The notes under the pieces are model-generated. The model ran no database searches. It saw only the letters and a program-made list of their open reading frames with translations, and was not told where the DNA came from. 64,000 nt of DNA from Cypionkella sp. (lineage in GTDB: Bacteria; Pseudomonadota; Alphaproteobacteria; Rhodobacterales; Rhodobacteraceae), in the NCBI RefSeq assembly GCF_030652235.1, contig NZ_JAUSBA010000016.1, positions 41,389 to 105,388 on the forward strand. The letters run 5' to 3'. Shown here one piece after another: positions 16,715 to 26,548 of the stretch. Each line of letters starts with the position of its first letter. Position 1 is the first letter of the stretch. A program made the translations under genes and the position numbers.

Positions 16715-17992
16715 TTACTGCGCGGCCATCTCGCGCGGCGCGGTCAAAATCCGCTCGGTCACCGCAGACAATGCCAAGGCAGCCGCGCCATGCGCCCACA
16801 AAAGATCGCCCCAAGCGTGGATCTCAATCGGCGGACGCGGACGCCCGGTGTTGATCACCAAATTGTCCATCTCGGCCAAGGTTTCGGCGGCATAAAGGTA
16901 GTCAAACTTCAGCCGCTCACCGGACAGAATGATCAGCGCCGGATCAAACAAATTGACCACATTCGCCAAGCCCACCGCCAGATACCGCCCGGCACGGCGA
17001 AAAATGCTGCGTGCCGTGGCATCGCCGGCCTGCGCGTGATCATAGAGACTCTCCAGCAGCACCGAAATCGACTGCCCATCACGATGCCCCCAATTCAGCG
17101 CCGTGGTCGCCTCGCGCGCCAAAGCATAGTCAGCGACATAAGCCTCCAAACACCCCCTTTGGCCGCAGCGGCACAAGGCACCATCCAACTGCACCTTGGT
17201 ATGGCCCAATTCCATGCCCAAGCGCTGCGATCCGCGATAGATCCGGTGGTTCATCACAAAGCCCATGCCGACGCCGTGCTCAAACGTCACCACCGCGAAA
17301 TCGGCCAAACTGCGCCCCGCGCCGAACCACAATTCGGCCAATGCCACCAGATTGGCGTCATTGTCGATGCTGACGGGCAGGCCCAGCCGCGCCTGCGCGG
17401 CCTCGGCCAAAGGCACCGCCCGCTCGGTCAGGGTCGATGACCACAGCACCACCCCCTCGGTCTGATCGACAAAACCCGGCAGGCCAATGCCAACCCCGGC
17501 CAGACCTGCGCGCGCGATCCCGGCCTTCTGGCAGACCCGGTCCAGCAGTGCCTCTATCGCGTTGAGCATGTCTGACAACGGCATCGGGCCCGGCCCGCGC
17601 GGCACCACCTCATTCGCCAACAGATTGCCCGCGAAATCCACCACCACCGCCGAATGCTCGCGGTCGGACATCTTCATCCCCGCCACCAGATGCGCCCCGG
17701 CCCGCACCCCCAAAGCCACCGCAGGCCGCCCGCGCCCCAGTTCAGGATCACGCGGCGCGCTGACCTCTTCGATCAAGCCAGCCTCGATCAATTCCGAGGT
17801 GATCGTGGTCACCGAAGCAGGCGAGACGCCAAGATCCTTCGCCACCTGCACCCGCGCAATCAGCCCCGAGGCCCGCACCCGTTCAAACACCTGCTGGCGC
17901 AAAGGCCGCATCGATTCGGACAAGGGCGGAATCAATGGGCCACAGCCCATGCTCGCCATATCCGGCTCTGCTGCACCGCCAAAACCAGCCAT
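16715..17992 (-). CDS. ROK family transcriptional repressor (xylose-type)
   Basis: A 425-residue ROK regulator. The N-terminal winged helix (about 30-85, VSPASVTTITSELIEAGLIEE) is followed by a ROK sugar-kinase-like domain with the EXGH metal-site segment (ELGHTKVQLDGALCRCGQRGCLEAYV) that holds the CXCGXXGC zinc motif. It is divergent from xylF, so it is the likely repressor of the xylose importer, relieved by xylose. Part of the N terminus (residues 1-27) may be overlong; a later Met at residue 28 is an alternative start. Confidence 0.87.
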   Translation of the reverse strand: MAGFGGAAEPDMASMGCGPLIPPLSESMRPLRQQVFERVRASGLIARVQVAKDLGVSPASVTTITSELIEAGLIEEVSAPRDPELGRGRPAVALGVRAGAHLVAGMKMSDREHSAVVVDFAGNLLANEVVPRGPGPMPLSDMLNAIEALLDRVCQKAGIARAGLAGVGIGLPGFVDQTEGVVLWSSTLTERAVPLAEAAQARLGLPVSIDNDANLVALAELWFGAGRSLADFAVVTFEHGVGMGFVMNHRIYRGSQRLGMELGHTKVQLDGALCRCGQRGCLEAYVADYALAREATTALNWGHRDGQSISVLLESLYDHAQAGDATARSIFRRAGRYLAVGLANVVNLFDPALIILSGERLKFDYLYAAETLAEMDNLVINTGRPRPPIEIHAWGDLLWAHGAAALALSAVTERILTAPREMAAQ

Positions 17993-18111
17993 TTATTTGA
18001 TCTCCGAACAAAAACAAGGCGAAATTGTTCTCACACGATCTATTATTGCTGCAATGCAGCGCAGATTTGCAAGATATTCCGGCCGTTCCGTTCTCGCGCA
18101 TCAGTTTTATT

Positions 18112-18140
18112 TTGACAACTGAATTTATTCGCGGCAATTT
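18112..18140 (+). promoter_or_regulatory. Possible xylF promoter
   Basis: TTGACA at 18112-18117 is a consensus -35 element; the region 17 bases on (CAATTT) is a poor -10. It lies within the 213-base divergent region between the ROK gene and xylF, flanked by AT-rich TTTATT repeats that could be the ROK operator. Only the -35 match is good. Confidence 0.3.
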
Positions 18141-18205
18141 TCCGTCAGTTCTAGCGAATCTGCGGAACAGGTCATACGCTGGCCGAATCCATAGGGAGGA
18201 TAAAA

Positions 18206-19231
18206 ATGCGTAAGGTCATTATGCTTGCGGTCATCGCCGCAGCGGGTTTCTCGTCGGCTGCTTTGGCAGAAGGCAAGAAAATTGGCGTGTCTTGGGCGCA
18301 GTTCCAAGAAGAGCGTTGGAAGATCGACGAAGCCGCAATGAAGGCCGCGATCGAAGCCGCTGGCGACGAATATATTTCGGCGGACGCGCAATCGTCGTCG
18401 GAAAAACAACTGTCGGACGTTGACGCGCTGATCGCTCAGGGCGCCAATGTTCTGATCATCAACGCGTGGGACAAAGACGCGATTGGTCCGGCCATCGAGA
18501 AAGCCGTGGCCGAAGGCATCCCGGTTGTAGGCTACGACCGTCTGATCGAAGACGCCCGCGCCTTCTACCTGACCTTCGACAACGTTGGCGTTGGCAAGAT
18601 CATCGCGGAAGAAGTCATGAAGGCCAAACCCGATGGCAACTACGCCATCATCAAGGGCGACCCCGGTGATCCGAACGCTGACTTCCTGCGCGCAGGGATG
18701 GAGCAGGTCATTGGTGAGGCTGTGAAAGCCGGCACCATCAAGATCGTCGGCGAAGTCTACACCGATGGTTGGAAGCCGGAGAATGCTCAGAAGAACATGG
18801 AGCAGATCCTGACCGCCAACAACAACGCCGTGGACGCCGTTCTGGCTGAAAACGACGGTATGGCGGGCGGTGCTTCGGCAGCTTTGTCGGCTCAGGGCAT
18901 TGTGGTTCCGCTTGGCGGCCAAGACGGCGATTTGGCGGCAATCAACCGTGTGGCACGTGGCACCCAGACCGTTTCGGTGTGGAAAGACTCGCGTCAACTT
19001 GGCAAAGCGGCTGGCGAAATCGCGGCACAACTGGCAGCAGGCACCGCGATTGACGCGATTGCTGGCGCGACCAAGTTCAGCGATGGCGAAAAAGGCGTTG
19101 AAATGAACGCAATCCTGCTGACGCCCACCGCGATCACCAAAGACACGCTGAACCTCGCCATCGACGGCGGCCACATCAGCAAAGAAGAAGCCTGCGAAGG
19201 CGCTATGGAAGGCGTTGCTGCCTGCCAATAA
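18206..19231 (+). CDS. xylF: D-xylose ABC transporter, substrate-binding protein
   Basis: A 341-residue periplasmic sugar-binding protein with a 22-residue Sec signal (cleavage after SSAALA) and the XylF start EGKKIGVSWAQFQEERW. The later segments DGMAGGASAAL and GLGGQDGD-like PLGGQDGDLAAINRV are characteristic. It delivers xylose to XylH/XylG. GGGAGGA lies 6 bases ahead of the start. A GC-rich stem-loop separates it from xylH, in keeping with higher expression of the binding protein. No xylA or xylB is nearby. Confidence 0.93.
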   Translation: MRKVIMLAVIAAAGFSSAALAEGKKIGVSWAQFQEERWKIDEAAMKAAIEAAGDEYISADAQSSSEKQLSDVDALIAQGANVLIINAWDKDAIGPAIEKAVAEGIPVVGYDRLIEDARAFYLTFDNVGVGKIIAEEVMKAKPDGNYAIIKGDPGDPNADFLRAGMEQVIGEAVKAGTIKIVGEVYTDGWKPENAQKNMEQILTANNNAVDAVLAENDGMAGGASAALSAQGIVVPLGGQDGDLAAINRVARGTQTVSVWKDSRQLGKAAGEIAAQLAAGTAIDAIAGATKFSDGEKGVEMNAILLTPTAITKDTLNLAIDGGHISKEEACEGAMEGVAACQ

Positions 19232-19242
19232 TCGGCACAGCA

Positions 19243-19269
19243 GGCAGACCTGCCCCGCGCGGGTCTGCC
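19243..19269 (+). other. Stem-loop between xylF and xylH
   Basis: GGCAGACC (19243-19250) with GGTCTGCC (19262-19269), 12 bases after the xylF stop, with no T run. It likely protects the xylF transcript end or attenuates read-through. Confidence 0.65.
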
Positions 19270-19424
19270 AACGCAAGAAACCAATGGTCCGGCGTCAGAT
19301 TTTGTGCTGACGTCGGGCTTTTCCCAAGACGCAAGGCATCAGCCTGATCAAAGGCCTGTTCGCATAGGGTCAAAGCCAGATTTGGCAGCCCGCGTCGCCC
19401 CCCTCTTACAAGCCGGACGAGGAT

Positions 19425-20780
19425 ATGACAGACACCCCCACCCACGCCCCTCAGGGCAGCGATGCCAAACTTGGCCCCATCGCGCGTTTTATCCGCGACA
19501 CCGAACTTGACACCAGGATGCTTGGCATGGTCGGCGCGCTGCTGCTGATCTGGTCAGCGTTTCACTTTTATCCGATTATCGCGGGCCTGTTCAGCGGCAA
19601 CGGCCTGAACATGGGCGCGGGCTTGTTCATCACCCCGCGCAACCTGTGGAACCTGTCGGTGCAAACCTCGATGACCGGGATCATGGCGACGGGGATGGTG
19701 CTGGTGATCATCACCCGCAATATTGATCTCTCGGTCGGCTCGATTGTTGGCGTCACGGGCATGGTGATGGGCATCGTGCAGGTCAACATCCTGCCGCCCA
19801 TGCTGGGCCTTGGCAGCCCGGTGATCTGGATCATCACCGCGATCATCGGCATCATTCTGGGGGCAATGATCGGCGCCCTGCACGGCTGGCTGATCGCCTA
19901 TCGCGCGATCCCGTCGTTCATCGTCACCTTGGGCGGTATGTTGGTCTGGCGCGGGGCTGCCTTTCTGACCGCAGACGGCAAAACCATCGCGCCGATGGAC
20001 ACCACCTTCGCTTTGCTTGGCGGCGGTCCAACCGGATCGGTCGGCGCGGTTGGCAGCTGGATCGTAGGCTTGCTTGGCTGCATCGCAGTGCTGTGGATTA
20101 TGCAAGCGGGCCGCAAATCCCGCACCAAACACGGCTTCCCGCAGCGCCCGATGTGGGCCGAAACCGTGTTGGCGATCCTCGGTTGCGGCGTGCTGATTGG
20201 TGCGGTTCTGGTGGTTAATGCCTATACTTGGCCGAAGGGCATCGTCGATGCCTATGTCAAGGCCAACCCCGACGTCGTCGTCCCCGAAGGCGGTCTGCAA
20301 ATCTCGACCGGCTTTGCGATCCCGGTGCTGATCCTGATCGTCGTCGGCATCCTGATGACCATCCTGATGACCCGCACCCGTTTTGGCCGCTATGTCTTTG
20401 CCATCGGTGGCAACCCCGAGGCCGCAGCTTTGTCCGGCATCAACACCAAATGGATGACGCTGAAAATCTTCGCGCTGATGGGCCTGCTGTCGGGTCTTGC
20501 CGCTGTCGTCGCCTCTGCCCGCCTGAACGCCGCGACCAACGCGCTTGGAACGCTGGATGAATTGTATGTCATCGCCTCGGCGGTCGTCGGCGGCACGTCG
20601 CTTGCGGGCGGTGTCGGCACCATTTACGGCGCGATCATCGGCGCTTTGGTGATGCAAAGCTTGCAAACCGGCATGGTGCTGATCGGTTATGGCGATGGAT
20701 CGTACCGGATGATCGCCGTTGGCGTGGCGCTGGTGCTGGCCGTCTATCTTGACAACCTTTACCGTCAGAAAACCAAGTGA
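19425..20780 (+). CDS. xylH: D-xylose ABC transporter, permease
   Basis: A 451-residue inner-membrane permease of the ribose/xylose type with about ten or more hydrophobic helices. The motif [22 protein letters not shown] and the ABC-interface segment [25 protein letters not shown] are diagnostic. The length suits XylH rather than the shorter RbsC. It lies between xylF and xylG. Confidence 0.92.
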   Translation: MTDTPTHAPQGSDAKLGPIARFIRDTELDTRMLGMVGALLLIWSAFHFYPIIAGLFSGNGLNMGAGLFITPRNLWNLSVQTSMTGIMATGMVLVIITRNIDLSVGSIVGVTGMVMGIVQVNILPPMLGLGSPVIWIITAIIGIILGAMIGALHGWLIAYRAIPSFIVTLGGMLVWRGAAFLTADGKTIAPMDTTFALLGGGPTGSVGAVGSWIVGLLGCIAVLWIMQAGRKSRTKHGFPQRPMWAETVLAILGCGVLIGAVLVVNAYTWPKGIVDAYVKANPDVVVPEGGLQISTGFAIPVLILIVVGILMTILMTRTRFGRYVFAIGGNPEAAALSGINTKWMTLKIFALMGLLSGLAAVVASARLNAATNALGTLDELYVIASAVVGGTSLAGGVGTIYGAIIGALVMQSLQTGMVLIGYGDGSYRMIAVGVALVLAVYLDNLYRQKTK

Positions 20781-20791
20781 GGGGTGACACC

Positions 20792-21550
20792 ATGGCAAAC
20801 ACAGGCACTCCTCTGGTCGAGATGCGCGACATTTCCATCGCGTTCGGCGGCATCAAGGCCGTTGATCATGTCAGCATTGATCTGCATCCCGGTGAAGTCG
20901 TCGGGCTCTTGGGCCACAACGGCGCGGGCAAATCGACGCTGATCAAATGTCTTTCCGGCGCGTATAAAGCAGATGCGGGCGAGATCTACATCAACGGCGC
21001 GAAGGTCGATATCAATAACCCCCGCGACGCGCGCGAATATAACATCGAGACGATCTACCAAACCCTGGCGCTGGCCGATAACCTCAACGCCGCCTCGAAC
21101 CTGTTTCTGGGTCGCGAAATTGTCAGCGCGGGCGGCTTCCTCGACGATTCGGCGATGGAGGCCGAAACCCGCAAGATCATGGCCCGGCTGAACCCGAACT
21201 TCCGCAAGTTCAACGTGCCGGTGTCGGCGCTTTCGGGGGGGCAGCGTCAATCCGTCGCCATCGCCCGGGCGGTGTATTTCAACGCCAAAATCCTGATCAT
21301 GGACGAACCGACCGCCGCCTTGGGTCCGCAAGAAACCCAGATGGTGGCCGAGCTGATCCAAGAGCTGAAAAAGCAAGGTCTTGGCATATTCTTGATCGAA
21401 CACGATATTCACGCCGTGATGGATCTGTGCGACCGCGCTGTGGTGATGAAGAACGGCCATCGCGTCGGGACAGTGAACGTCAATGAAGTCACCGATGAAG
21501 ACATTCTTGGCATGATCATCATGGGCAAAAAACCGCCGCAAGCTGTGTAA
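20792..21550 (+). CDS. xylG: D-xylose ABC transporter, ATP-binding protein (single domain)
   Basis: A 252-residue ATPase with Walker [10 protein letters not shown] (41-49), signature LSGGQRQ (147-153) and Walker B ILIMDEP (167-173). E. coli XylG has two fused ATPase domains (about 513 residues); this one has a single domain and must work as a homodimer. ATG 20792 has GAGGGG upstream, overlapping the xylH stop. It powers XylFH. Confidence 0.9.
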   Translation: MANTGTPLVEMRDISIAFGGIKAVDHVSIDLHPGEVVGLLGHNGAGKSTLIKCLSGAYKADAGEIYINGAKVDINNPRDAREYNIETIYQTLALADNLNAASNLFLGREIVSAGGFLDDSAMEAETRKIMARLNPNFRKFNVPVSALSGGQRQSVAIARAVYFNAKILIMDEPTAALGPQETQMVAELIQELKKQGLGIFLIEHDIHAVMDLCDRAVVMKNGHRVGTVNVNEVTDEDILGMIIMGKKPPQAV

Positions 21551-21622
21551 GATCAGGGCGCGGGGGTAGCCTTGCGCCCCATCTTTCTTACGCCCCTTCA
21601 CGATCCCGGATCAGGAGCCCCC

Positions 21623-22921
21623 ATGCAGCGCCGTCATTTCCTCGCCCTGACCGGGGCCGCTTTCGCCCTTCCCGCTCTGCCTTTGCACGCGGCCACCAAT
21701 CCCAGCGATACCCTGCTGACATGGTATAAACTGGTTTTGGAACTGGTCCGCCACACCGCCACCTACACCCCGCCGGTCGCCGCCCGCGCCTTTGGTTATC
21801 TTGGGCTGGCGGCTTACGAATCCCTCGCCTCGGCCACCGGGGCCACCAGCCTTGCAGGCCAGATCAACGGCCTCACCGCCCTGCCCGCGCGCGTGTCGGG
21901 CACCTACGACGACTCCCTCGTCGTGCATGCTGTGATGTCCGAAGCCGTCGAGACCTTCTTCGGCAACACCGGCCCCACCGGCCAACGCGCGATGGCCGCG
22001 ATGCGCAATAAACTGGGCGCGAAGCTTTCCGAAGGTGTGGCCAAGGATGTGGCCGCCCGTTCCGCCGCCTATGGCCTAGCTGTCGCCCAACATATTGAAA
22101 AATATAGCACATCCGACGGTGGCCATGATGTGAAAAACATGGGCTTCCCGATGCAATGGACTCTGCAAAAAGGCCCCGAATTCTGGGTGCCGACCAGCGT
22201 GATCGTCCAGCAACAAGCCCCCCTGCTGCCCGAATGGGGCAAAAATCGCCCCTTCGCGATGCCCGCGGACGCGCCCTGCACCGCAGGCGATCCGCCCGCC
22301 TATTCCGAAGACCCGACTTCTGAATTCTACAAACAGGCGATGGAGGTCTATGAGGTCTCCAAAACCCTGACTGATGAGCAGAAAGCCATCGCGCGGTTCT
22401 GGTCGGATGACCCGATGCTGTCGCCCACCCCGCCCGGCCATTGGATTTCGATCACCCTGCAAATCCTGCACCGCGACGGCACCGACGCTTTGCACGCAGC
22501 CGACGCGTTGGCGCGGGTTGGCATGGCGGTGAACGACGCTTTCATCGCCTGCTGGGGCGATAAAATCCACTACAACCGCCTGCGCCCGGTCACCTATATC
22601 AAGCGGGTGATTGACAAAACATGGGAGCCTTTGCTGATCACCCCGCCCTTCGCTGAATATCCCTCGGGCCACTCGACCCAATCGGGGGCGGCGGCGGCGG
22701 TGCTGGCGGCGATATTCGGCGAAAACTTTGCGTTCGATGATGCGACCCATGCCGACGATGGCATCAAACCGCTTCATTTCAGCGATTTCCAAACCGCCGC
22801 CGCCGAGGCCGCGCTGTCGCGCCTTTACGGCGGCATCCATTTCCGCGCCGCAAATGAGAACGGCCTGCGCCAAGGTGCCGAAGTCGGCACCTTCATCACC
22901 GCGCTGAAAACACTGGCATAA
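21623..22921 (+). CDS. Vanadium-dependent haloperoxidase family protein, Tat-exported
   Basis: A 432-residue protein of the vanadium chloroperoxidase/PAP2 superfamily. It begins with a twin-arginine signal (QRRHFLALTGAAFALPALPLHAA). The vanadate/phosphate site is nearly complete: K314-x6-R321-P322, P347-SGH350, and S399-R400-x5-H406. The Asp that usually follows the last His at +4 is Ala here. Such enzymes oxidise halides with H2O2 or act as phosphatases; the two cannot be told apart by motif. CAGGAG precedes ATG 21623. The next gene starts 3 bases after its stop, so the two secreted proteins form one unit. Confidence 0.82.
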   Translation: MQRRHFLALTGAAFALPALPLHAATNPSDTLLTWYKLVLELVRHTATYTPPVAARAFGYLGLAAYESLASATGATSLAGQINGLTALPARVSGTYDDSLVVHAVMSEAVETFFGNTGPTGQRAMAAMRNKLGAKLSEGVAKDVAARSAAYGLAVAQHIEKYSTSDGGHDVKNMGFPMQWTLQKGPEFWVPTSVIVQQQAPLLPEWGKNRPFAMPADAPCTAGDPPAYSEDPTSEFYKQAMEVYEVSKTLTDEQKAIARFWSDDPMLSPTPPGHWISITLQILHRDGTDALHAADALARVGMAVNDAFIACWGDKIHYNRLRPVTYIKRVIDKTWEPLLITPPFAEYPSGHSTQSGAAAAVLAAIFGENFAFDDATHADDGIKPLHFSDFQTAAAEAALSRLYGGIHFRAANENGLRQGAEVGTFITALKTLA

Positions 22922-22924
22922 ACG

Positions 22925-24487
22925 ATGAAAATCCTCAGCCTTAGCCTCGCCCTGCTGCCCCTCGCAGCTTACGCCGAAACCACCCCAGCAGCAGCCTTGG
23001 TGCCTAGCTTCACCGAACAAACCGCGACCTCTGGCGTCAATCAGATCTACGCCGGCGACTGGGAGTTTATGGTCGGCGGCGGTGTCTCGACCTTCGATTG
23101 CAACGCCGATGCTCGCCCCGATCTGATCATCGCAGGCGGCACCAATCCAGCGAAATTGTTCGTCAATCAAAGCGAACAGGGCGGTGATCTGGCGTTCAGG
23201 GAAACCGAAAGTGGCTTAGAACGCGCGGGCGTCCTCGGGGCCTACCCGATCGACATCGACAGCGACACCATCCCCGACATCGTGCTGCTGCGCCAAGGCG
23301 AAAACGAAGTCATGCGCGGCCTTGGAAACTGCAAATTTGAGCGCGCGAATGAGGCTTGGGGCTTTGACGGCGGCAAAGCCTGGTCCGTCGCCTTCGCCGC
23401 CACTTGGGAAAAAGGCCAAAACTGGCCCACCTTGGCCCTTGGCAATTACATCGACGTCACCCAAGACATGTTCCCTTGGGGATCTTGCACCGACAACTGG
23501 CTGCACCGCCCCGATGGGGTAAAATTCGCCCCACCCACCCCGCTAAAGCCCAGTTTCTGCGCCCTGTCGATGCTGTTCTCCGATTGGAACCGCTCTGGCA
23601 CGCCAAGCCTGCGCATCGCCAACGACCGCGAATACTACAAAGGCGGGCAAGAACAACTTTGGCACATCGACCCGGGCAAAGACCCCGCGCTTTACACCGA
23701 GAAAGAAGGCTGGAAACGCCTGCGCATCTGGGGCATGGGGCTTGCCAGCTATGATCTTGATTTTGATGGGTTTCCTGAGTATTTTGTCACCTCGATGGCC
23801 GATAACAAACTGCAAACATTGGCAGAATTGCCCGCTGACGGCGCGGCAAAAGCAGGTTTTAAAGACGTGGCGTTTGCCAAACACGCAATCGCCCAACGTC
23901 CCTATACCGGAGACGATCTGAACCCCTCCACCGGCTGGCACGCGCAGTTTGAAGATGTGAACAACGACGGCCTCGCCGACCTTTTCATCGCCAAAGGCAA
24001 CGTCGATGCGATGCCGGATTTCGCGCTCAAAGACCCCAATAACCTGCTTTTGCAACGCAGCGATGGCACCTTTGAAGAATCTGGTGACCGCGCAGGCGTC
24101 GCCGCCACCGGCCTGTCGCGCGGGGCAGGCCTCGCCGATCTGAACGCCGATGGTCTTGTCGATCTCATCGTGGTCAACCGCCGCGAGCCTGCGCAGATCT
24201 GGCGCAACACCACCCAAAGCCCGAACCATTGGCTAAGCCTCACCCTCGCCCAAACCGCTCCCAACACCGACGCCCTCGGCGCTTGGGTCGAGGTGAAAAT
24301 GCCCGATCACATCCAGCGCCGCGAGATCACCATCGGCGGCGGTCAGGCGGGCGGCAATCTTGGCCCCAGTCATTTCGGTCTGGGCGATCTGGCGCAGGCC
24401 GAGGTCCGGGTGATCTGGCCCGACGGCACGACAGGCGCGTGGGAAATGGTTAACGCCGACGCCGCCTATCGCCTGCAAAAGCCCTAA
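22925..24487 (+). CDS. Secreted FG-GAP/VCBS repeat protein with ASPIC/UnbV domain
   Basis: A 520-residue exported protein with an 18-residue Sec signal (cleavage after AYA). It has FG-GAP-like Asp-rich calcium loops (DCNADARPDLIIAG, DLDFDGFPEYF, DVNNDGLADLFIAKG, DLNADGLVDLIVV) forming a beta-propeller and a C-terminal ASPIC/UnbV domain (WLSLTLAQTAPNTDALGAWVEV to IWPDGTTGAW), as in CRTAC1-like proteins. The function is unknown, probably binding or scaffolding in the periplasm. It follows the haloperoxidase-type gene by 3 bases, hence probably its partner. Confidence 0.82.
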   Translation: MKILSLSLALLPLAAYAETTPAAALVPSFTEQTATSGVNQIYAGDWEFMVGGGVSTFDCNADARPDLIIAGGTNPAKLFVNQSEQGGDLAFRETESGLERAGVLGAYPIDIDSDTIPDIVLLRQGENEVMRGLGNCKFERANEAWGFDGGKAWSVAFAATWEKGQNWPTLALGNYIDVTQDMFPWGSCTDNWLHRPDGVKFAPPTPLKPSFCALSMLFSDWNRSGTPSLRIANDREYYKGGQEQLWHIDPGKDPALYTEKEGWKRLRIWGMGLASYDLDFDGFPEYFVTSMADNKLQTLAELPADGAAKAGFKDVAFAKHAIAQRPYTGDDLNPSTGWHAQFEDVNNDGLADLFIAKGNVDAMPDFALKDPNNLLLQRSDGTFEESGDRAGVAATGLSRGAGLADLNADGLVDLIVVNRREPAQIWRNTTQSPNHWLSLTLAQTAPNTDALGAWVEVKMPDHIQRREITIGGGQAGGNLGPSHFGLGDLAQAEVRVIWPDGTTGAWEMVNADAAYRLQKP

Positions 24488-24830
24488 TCGGCGACGAAAA
24501 ACTCCAACTTGATCCCTCCCTAGGATTTTTTGGCAGGTGTCTTGCCTCACCGGCCCGAGATAAGGCTAAAAATAATACCATAAGTAAAATGCGAAGTTTA
24601 AAGGAGATTTTTGCTGATATTGACGGCAAATGGCGAAGCTGAGCCATTGCGAAATCACACGGCCTTGAGTGACCGATGCATGGGCGCATCCGGCAGGATT
24701 TTCCCGCAGCAACGCAGCGACAGGGGCAAGTGCCATGGATGAAGCGAAGAAGAGAATAACCGAAAGCCGTGAGATTTTGGAGCTTTGAAAAATTATTTCA
24801 CTCTGAGCCGATGCTATGCTGCATTCAATC

Positions 24831-24922
24831 CAGAGGCCTCTGACGGGAGTATTTTGCAAAAAGTAATACCCAAAAGTCTCCCCTTACAAGGTGCTCTTTG
24901 CAAGATACTCCCGCCGGAGGCT
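24831..24922. repeat. Dispersed intergenic repeat, copy c (facing arms)
   Basis: Palindrome CAGAGGCCTCTG (24831-24842), then GGGAGTATTTTGCAAAAAG (24845-24863), facing CTTTGCAAGATACTCCC and the GCCGGAGGC end (24896-24921). The downstream sequence to 25018 is also shared with copy i near 57.1 kb. Confidence 0.65.
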
Positions 24923-24990
24923 TTATAGCTTTCAGCCGCCAGAACGTTAAAAGTCTCTTAACTGCACACCATCAACACATTGTAATTACT

Positions 24991-25018
24991 AATAAAAATA
25001 AGGTCCCACGTTGGGACC
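24991..25018 (-). terminator. Rho-independent terminator of the iorAB operon
   Basis: On the minus strand GGTCCCA (from 25018) pairs with TGGGACC (to 25002) around ACG, followed by TTATTTTTATT, 4 bases after the iorB stop. Confidence 0.85.
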
Positions 25019-25021
25019 GCA

Positions 25022-26548
25022 TCAAACAAAGCTCCGCACCGTCGCCAAAGCGCCATCCAAAGCCTTGCCCTCTTCATCCATCAAAGCCGCCTCCCGCAAC
25101 CGCCGCGCCCAATCCGCCGCATCGGGTCTGCCCGCCACCAAAGCGATGCCAGCCAGCACCCGATCAAACTTGGAAAGCCCGCGTGCGTGGGTGTCAGAAT
25201 AGCCTTTCACCAGCCGTCTGCACCGGGTCACCTCGACCGCGAGATCATAATTGCCGGGCAAATATCCCAACGCGACCCCCAGCCAGAGCTTCAGATGCGC
25301 CACTTCCTGCGCGTGCCGCAGCGACCCCAACCGCCGCCGCTTCATCCCGCCCAAAACATACAGCATCAGATAGGCCCGCAGACTGTCCGTCCGCATCCGC
25401 CGCCCCTTGTTGAACCATCGATCGAAGCGCGCCATCCAAACCGGGCTGGCCTCCAGCTTGGCGCCCAAACGCGCCGGAAACAGCCCGACAATTTCTTCTG
25501 CACGCGGATGCAGAAACTCGGTCAGTTGCACCACATTGCCAGCCTTCGCCCCCATCTCAAGCGCAATCCGCTCCGCCCGCCCCGCGCGGGTTTTCAGATC
25601 CGCCACCCGGATCACATCATCATAGGCCATCGCATTGGCGATGTATTTCGCCGCTTGCCTAGACAATTCAAAGGTGCCGCTATCCTGTGTCAGCACCACC
25701 TCCACCCGATCAAGATACGCCGCTCCGTAGGCCAGATCCTGAAATTCCACCACCTTGCGCAAGCCCAGCACCGCCATCTCGGCCACCGCCATAGGCATGC
25801 GCCCCGCCCGATCCGCCAGCGCCTGCCATTCCGCCAGCAGCCGCGCCGACCCGCGCGGTGCAGCCACCTCGGCCACTGCCACTTTCGGCAAACTCACCGG
25901 CCCCTGCGCCGCAGCATAGCCCGCCGCAAACGCCCGCAACGAGGCCTCGGCCCCCTTGCCGCCCGATTTTATCGCCGCCTCAAACGCCTCACGTGGGAAG
26001 GGCAGCACCTCGGCCCCCGCCAACGCCCCAAACAAACTCGCCGAAATCACCGAGCCTTGCGCAATCGCCAGCGCATCGAAATCCGCCGCGATGAACCTGC
26101 GCGACGCCACTTCCGCCGCCGCAATCACCTCCTCGGATGAGGCAATCCCATCGCCTGGCACCATCTTTTCGCTGACCGCCAGCGCGCGATGCGTCGAGGT
26201 GATCAGCGTGGTGCGATCCGGCGTCACAAAGCCCCGCATGATCGAGCGCCCGGCCTCCATCATTTCCGCCGTCACCATGATGTCGACATCGCCCGCTGCG
26301 GGCATCAGCGAGAATACGGGCGCGCGCGGACCAACGGGTGCCATTTCAACATAGTAAACCGTAGCCCCGGTGCGCTGCGCCACCCCCGCGACCGAAGTGG
26401 CCTGACAGACATAGCCATTCGCCCGCGCCACCGCCTCAATCCACCCGGTCAGCACGCCGCCGCCCTGCCCGCCCACCGCCAAAAGCGCGAGTTTGATCAC
26501 GCCGTCCATACCCTTGCCGCCCGCCGGAATCGCCTGATGCAAACTCAT
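25022..26548 (-). CDS. iorB: Indolepyruvate oxidoreductase subunit beta, long form
   Basis: A 508-residue protein. The N-terminal part (about 15-205, AVGGQGGGVLTGWIEAVARANGY) is the 2-oxoacid:ferredoxin oxidoreductase gamma-type domain of IorB. The long C-terminal part (about 230-508) is the extra domain seen in proteobacterial long IorB proteins. With IorA it oxidatively decarboxylates arylpyruvates (indole-, phenyl-, hydroxyphenylpyruvate) to arylacetyl-CoA, passing electrons to ferredoxin. Its start overlaps the iorA stop (ATGA). Confidence 0.87.
   Translation of the reverse strand: MSLHQAIPAGGKGMDGVIKLALLAVGGQGGGVLTGWIEAVARANGYVCQATSVAGVAQRTGATVYYVEMAPVGPRAPVFSLMPAAGDVDIMVTAEMMEAGRSIMRGFVTPDRTTLITSTHRALAVSEKMVPGDGIASSEEVIAAAEVASRRFIAADFDALAIAQGSVISASLFGALAGAEVLPFPREAFEAAIKSGGKGAEASLRAFAAGYAAAQGPVSLPKVAVAEVAAPRGSARLLAEWQALADRAGRMPMAVAEMAVLGLRKVVEFQDLAYGAAYLDRVEVVLTQDSGTFELSRQAAKYIANAMAYDDVIRVADLKTRAGRAERIALEMGAKAGNVVQLTEFLHPRAEEIVGLFPARLGAKLEASPVWMARFDRWFNKGRRMRTDSLRAYLMLYVLGGMKRRRLGSLRHAQEVAHLKLWLGVALGYLPGNYDLAVEVTRCRRLVKGYSDTHARGLSKFDRVLAGIALVAGRPDAADWARRLREAALMDEEGKALDGALATVRSFV

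Larger units (their letters stand above)
24488..25021. other. 534-base convergent intergenic region without a convincing gene
   Basis: Between convergent stops. The left two-thirds (24488-24830) shows no coding pattern, and short open frames there have no ribosome site. The right third holds a dispersed repeat copy with facing arms and the iorAB terminator. Confidence 0.6.

Noticed and set aside
24488..24830. Possible decayed gene after the FG-GAP protein gene
   Set aside because: Short frames on both strands give no recognisable motif, so I record the stretch as empty.
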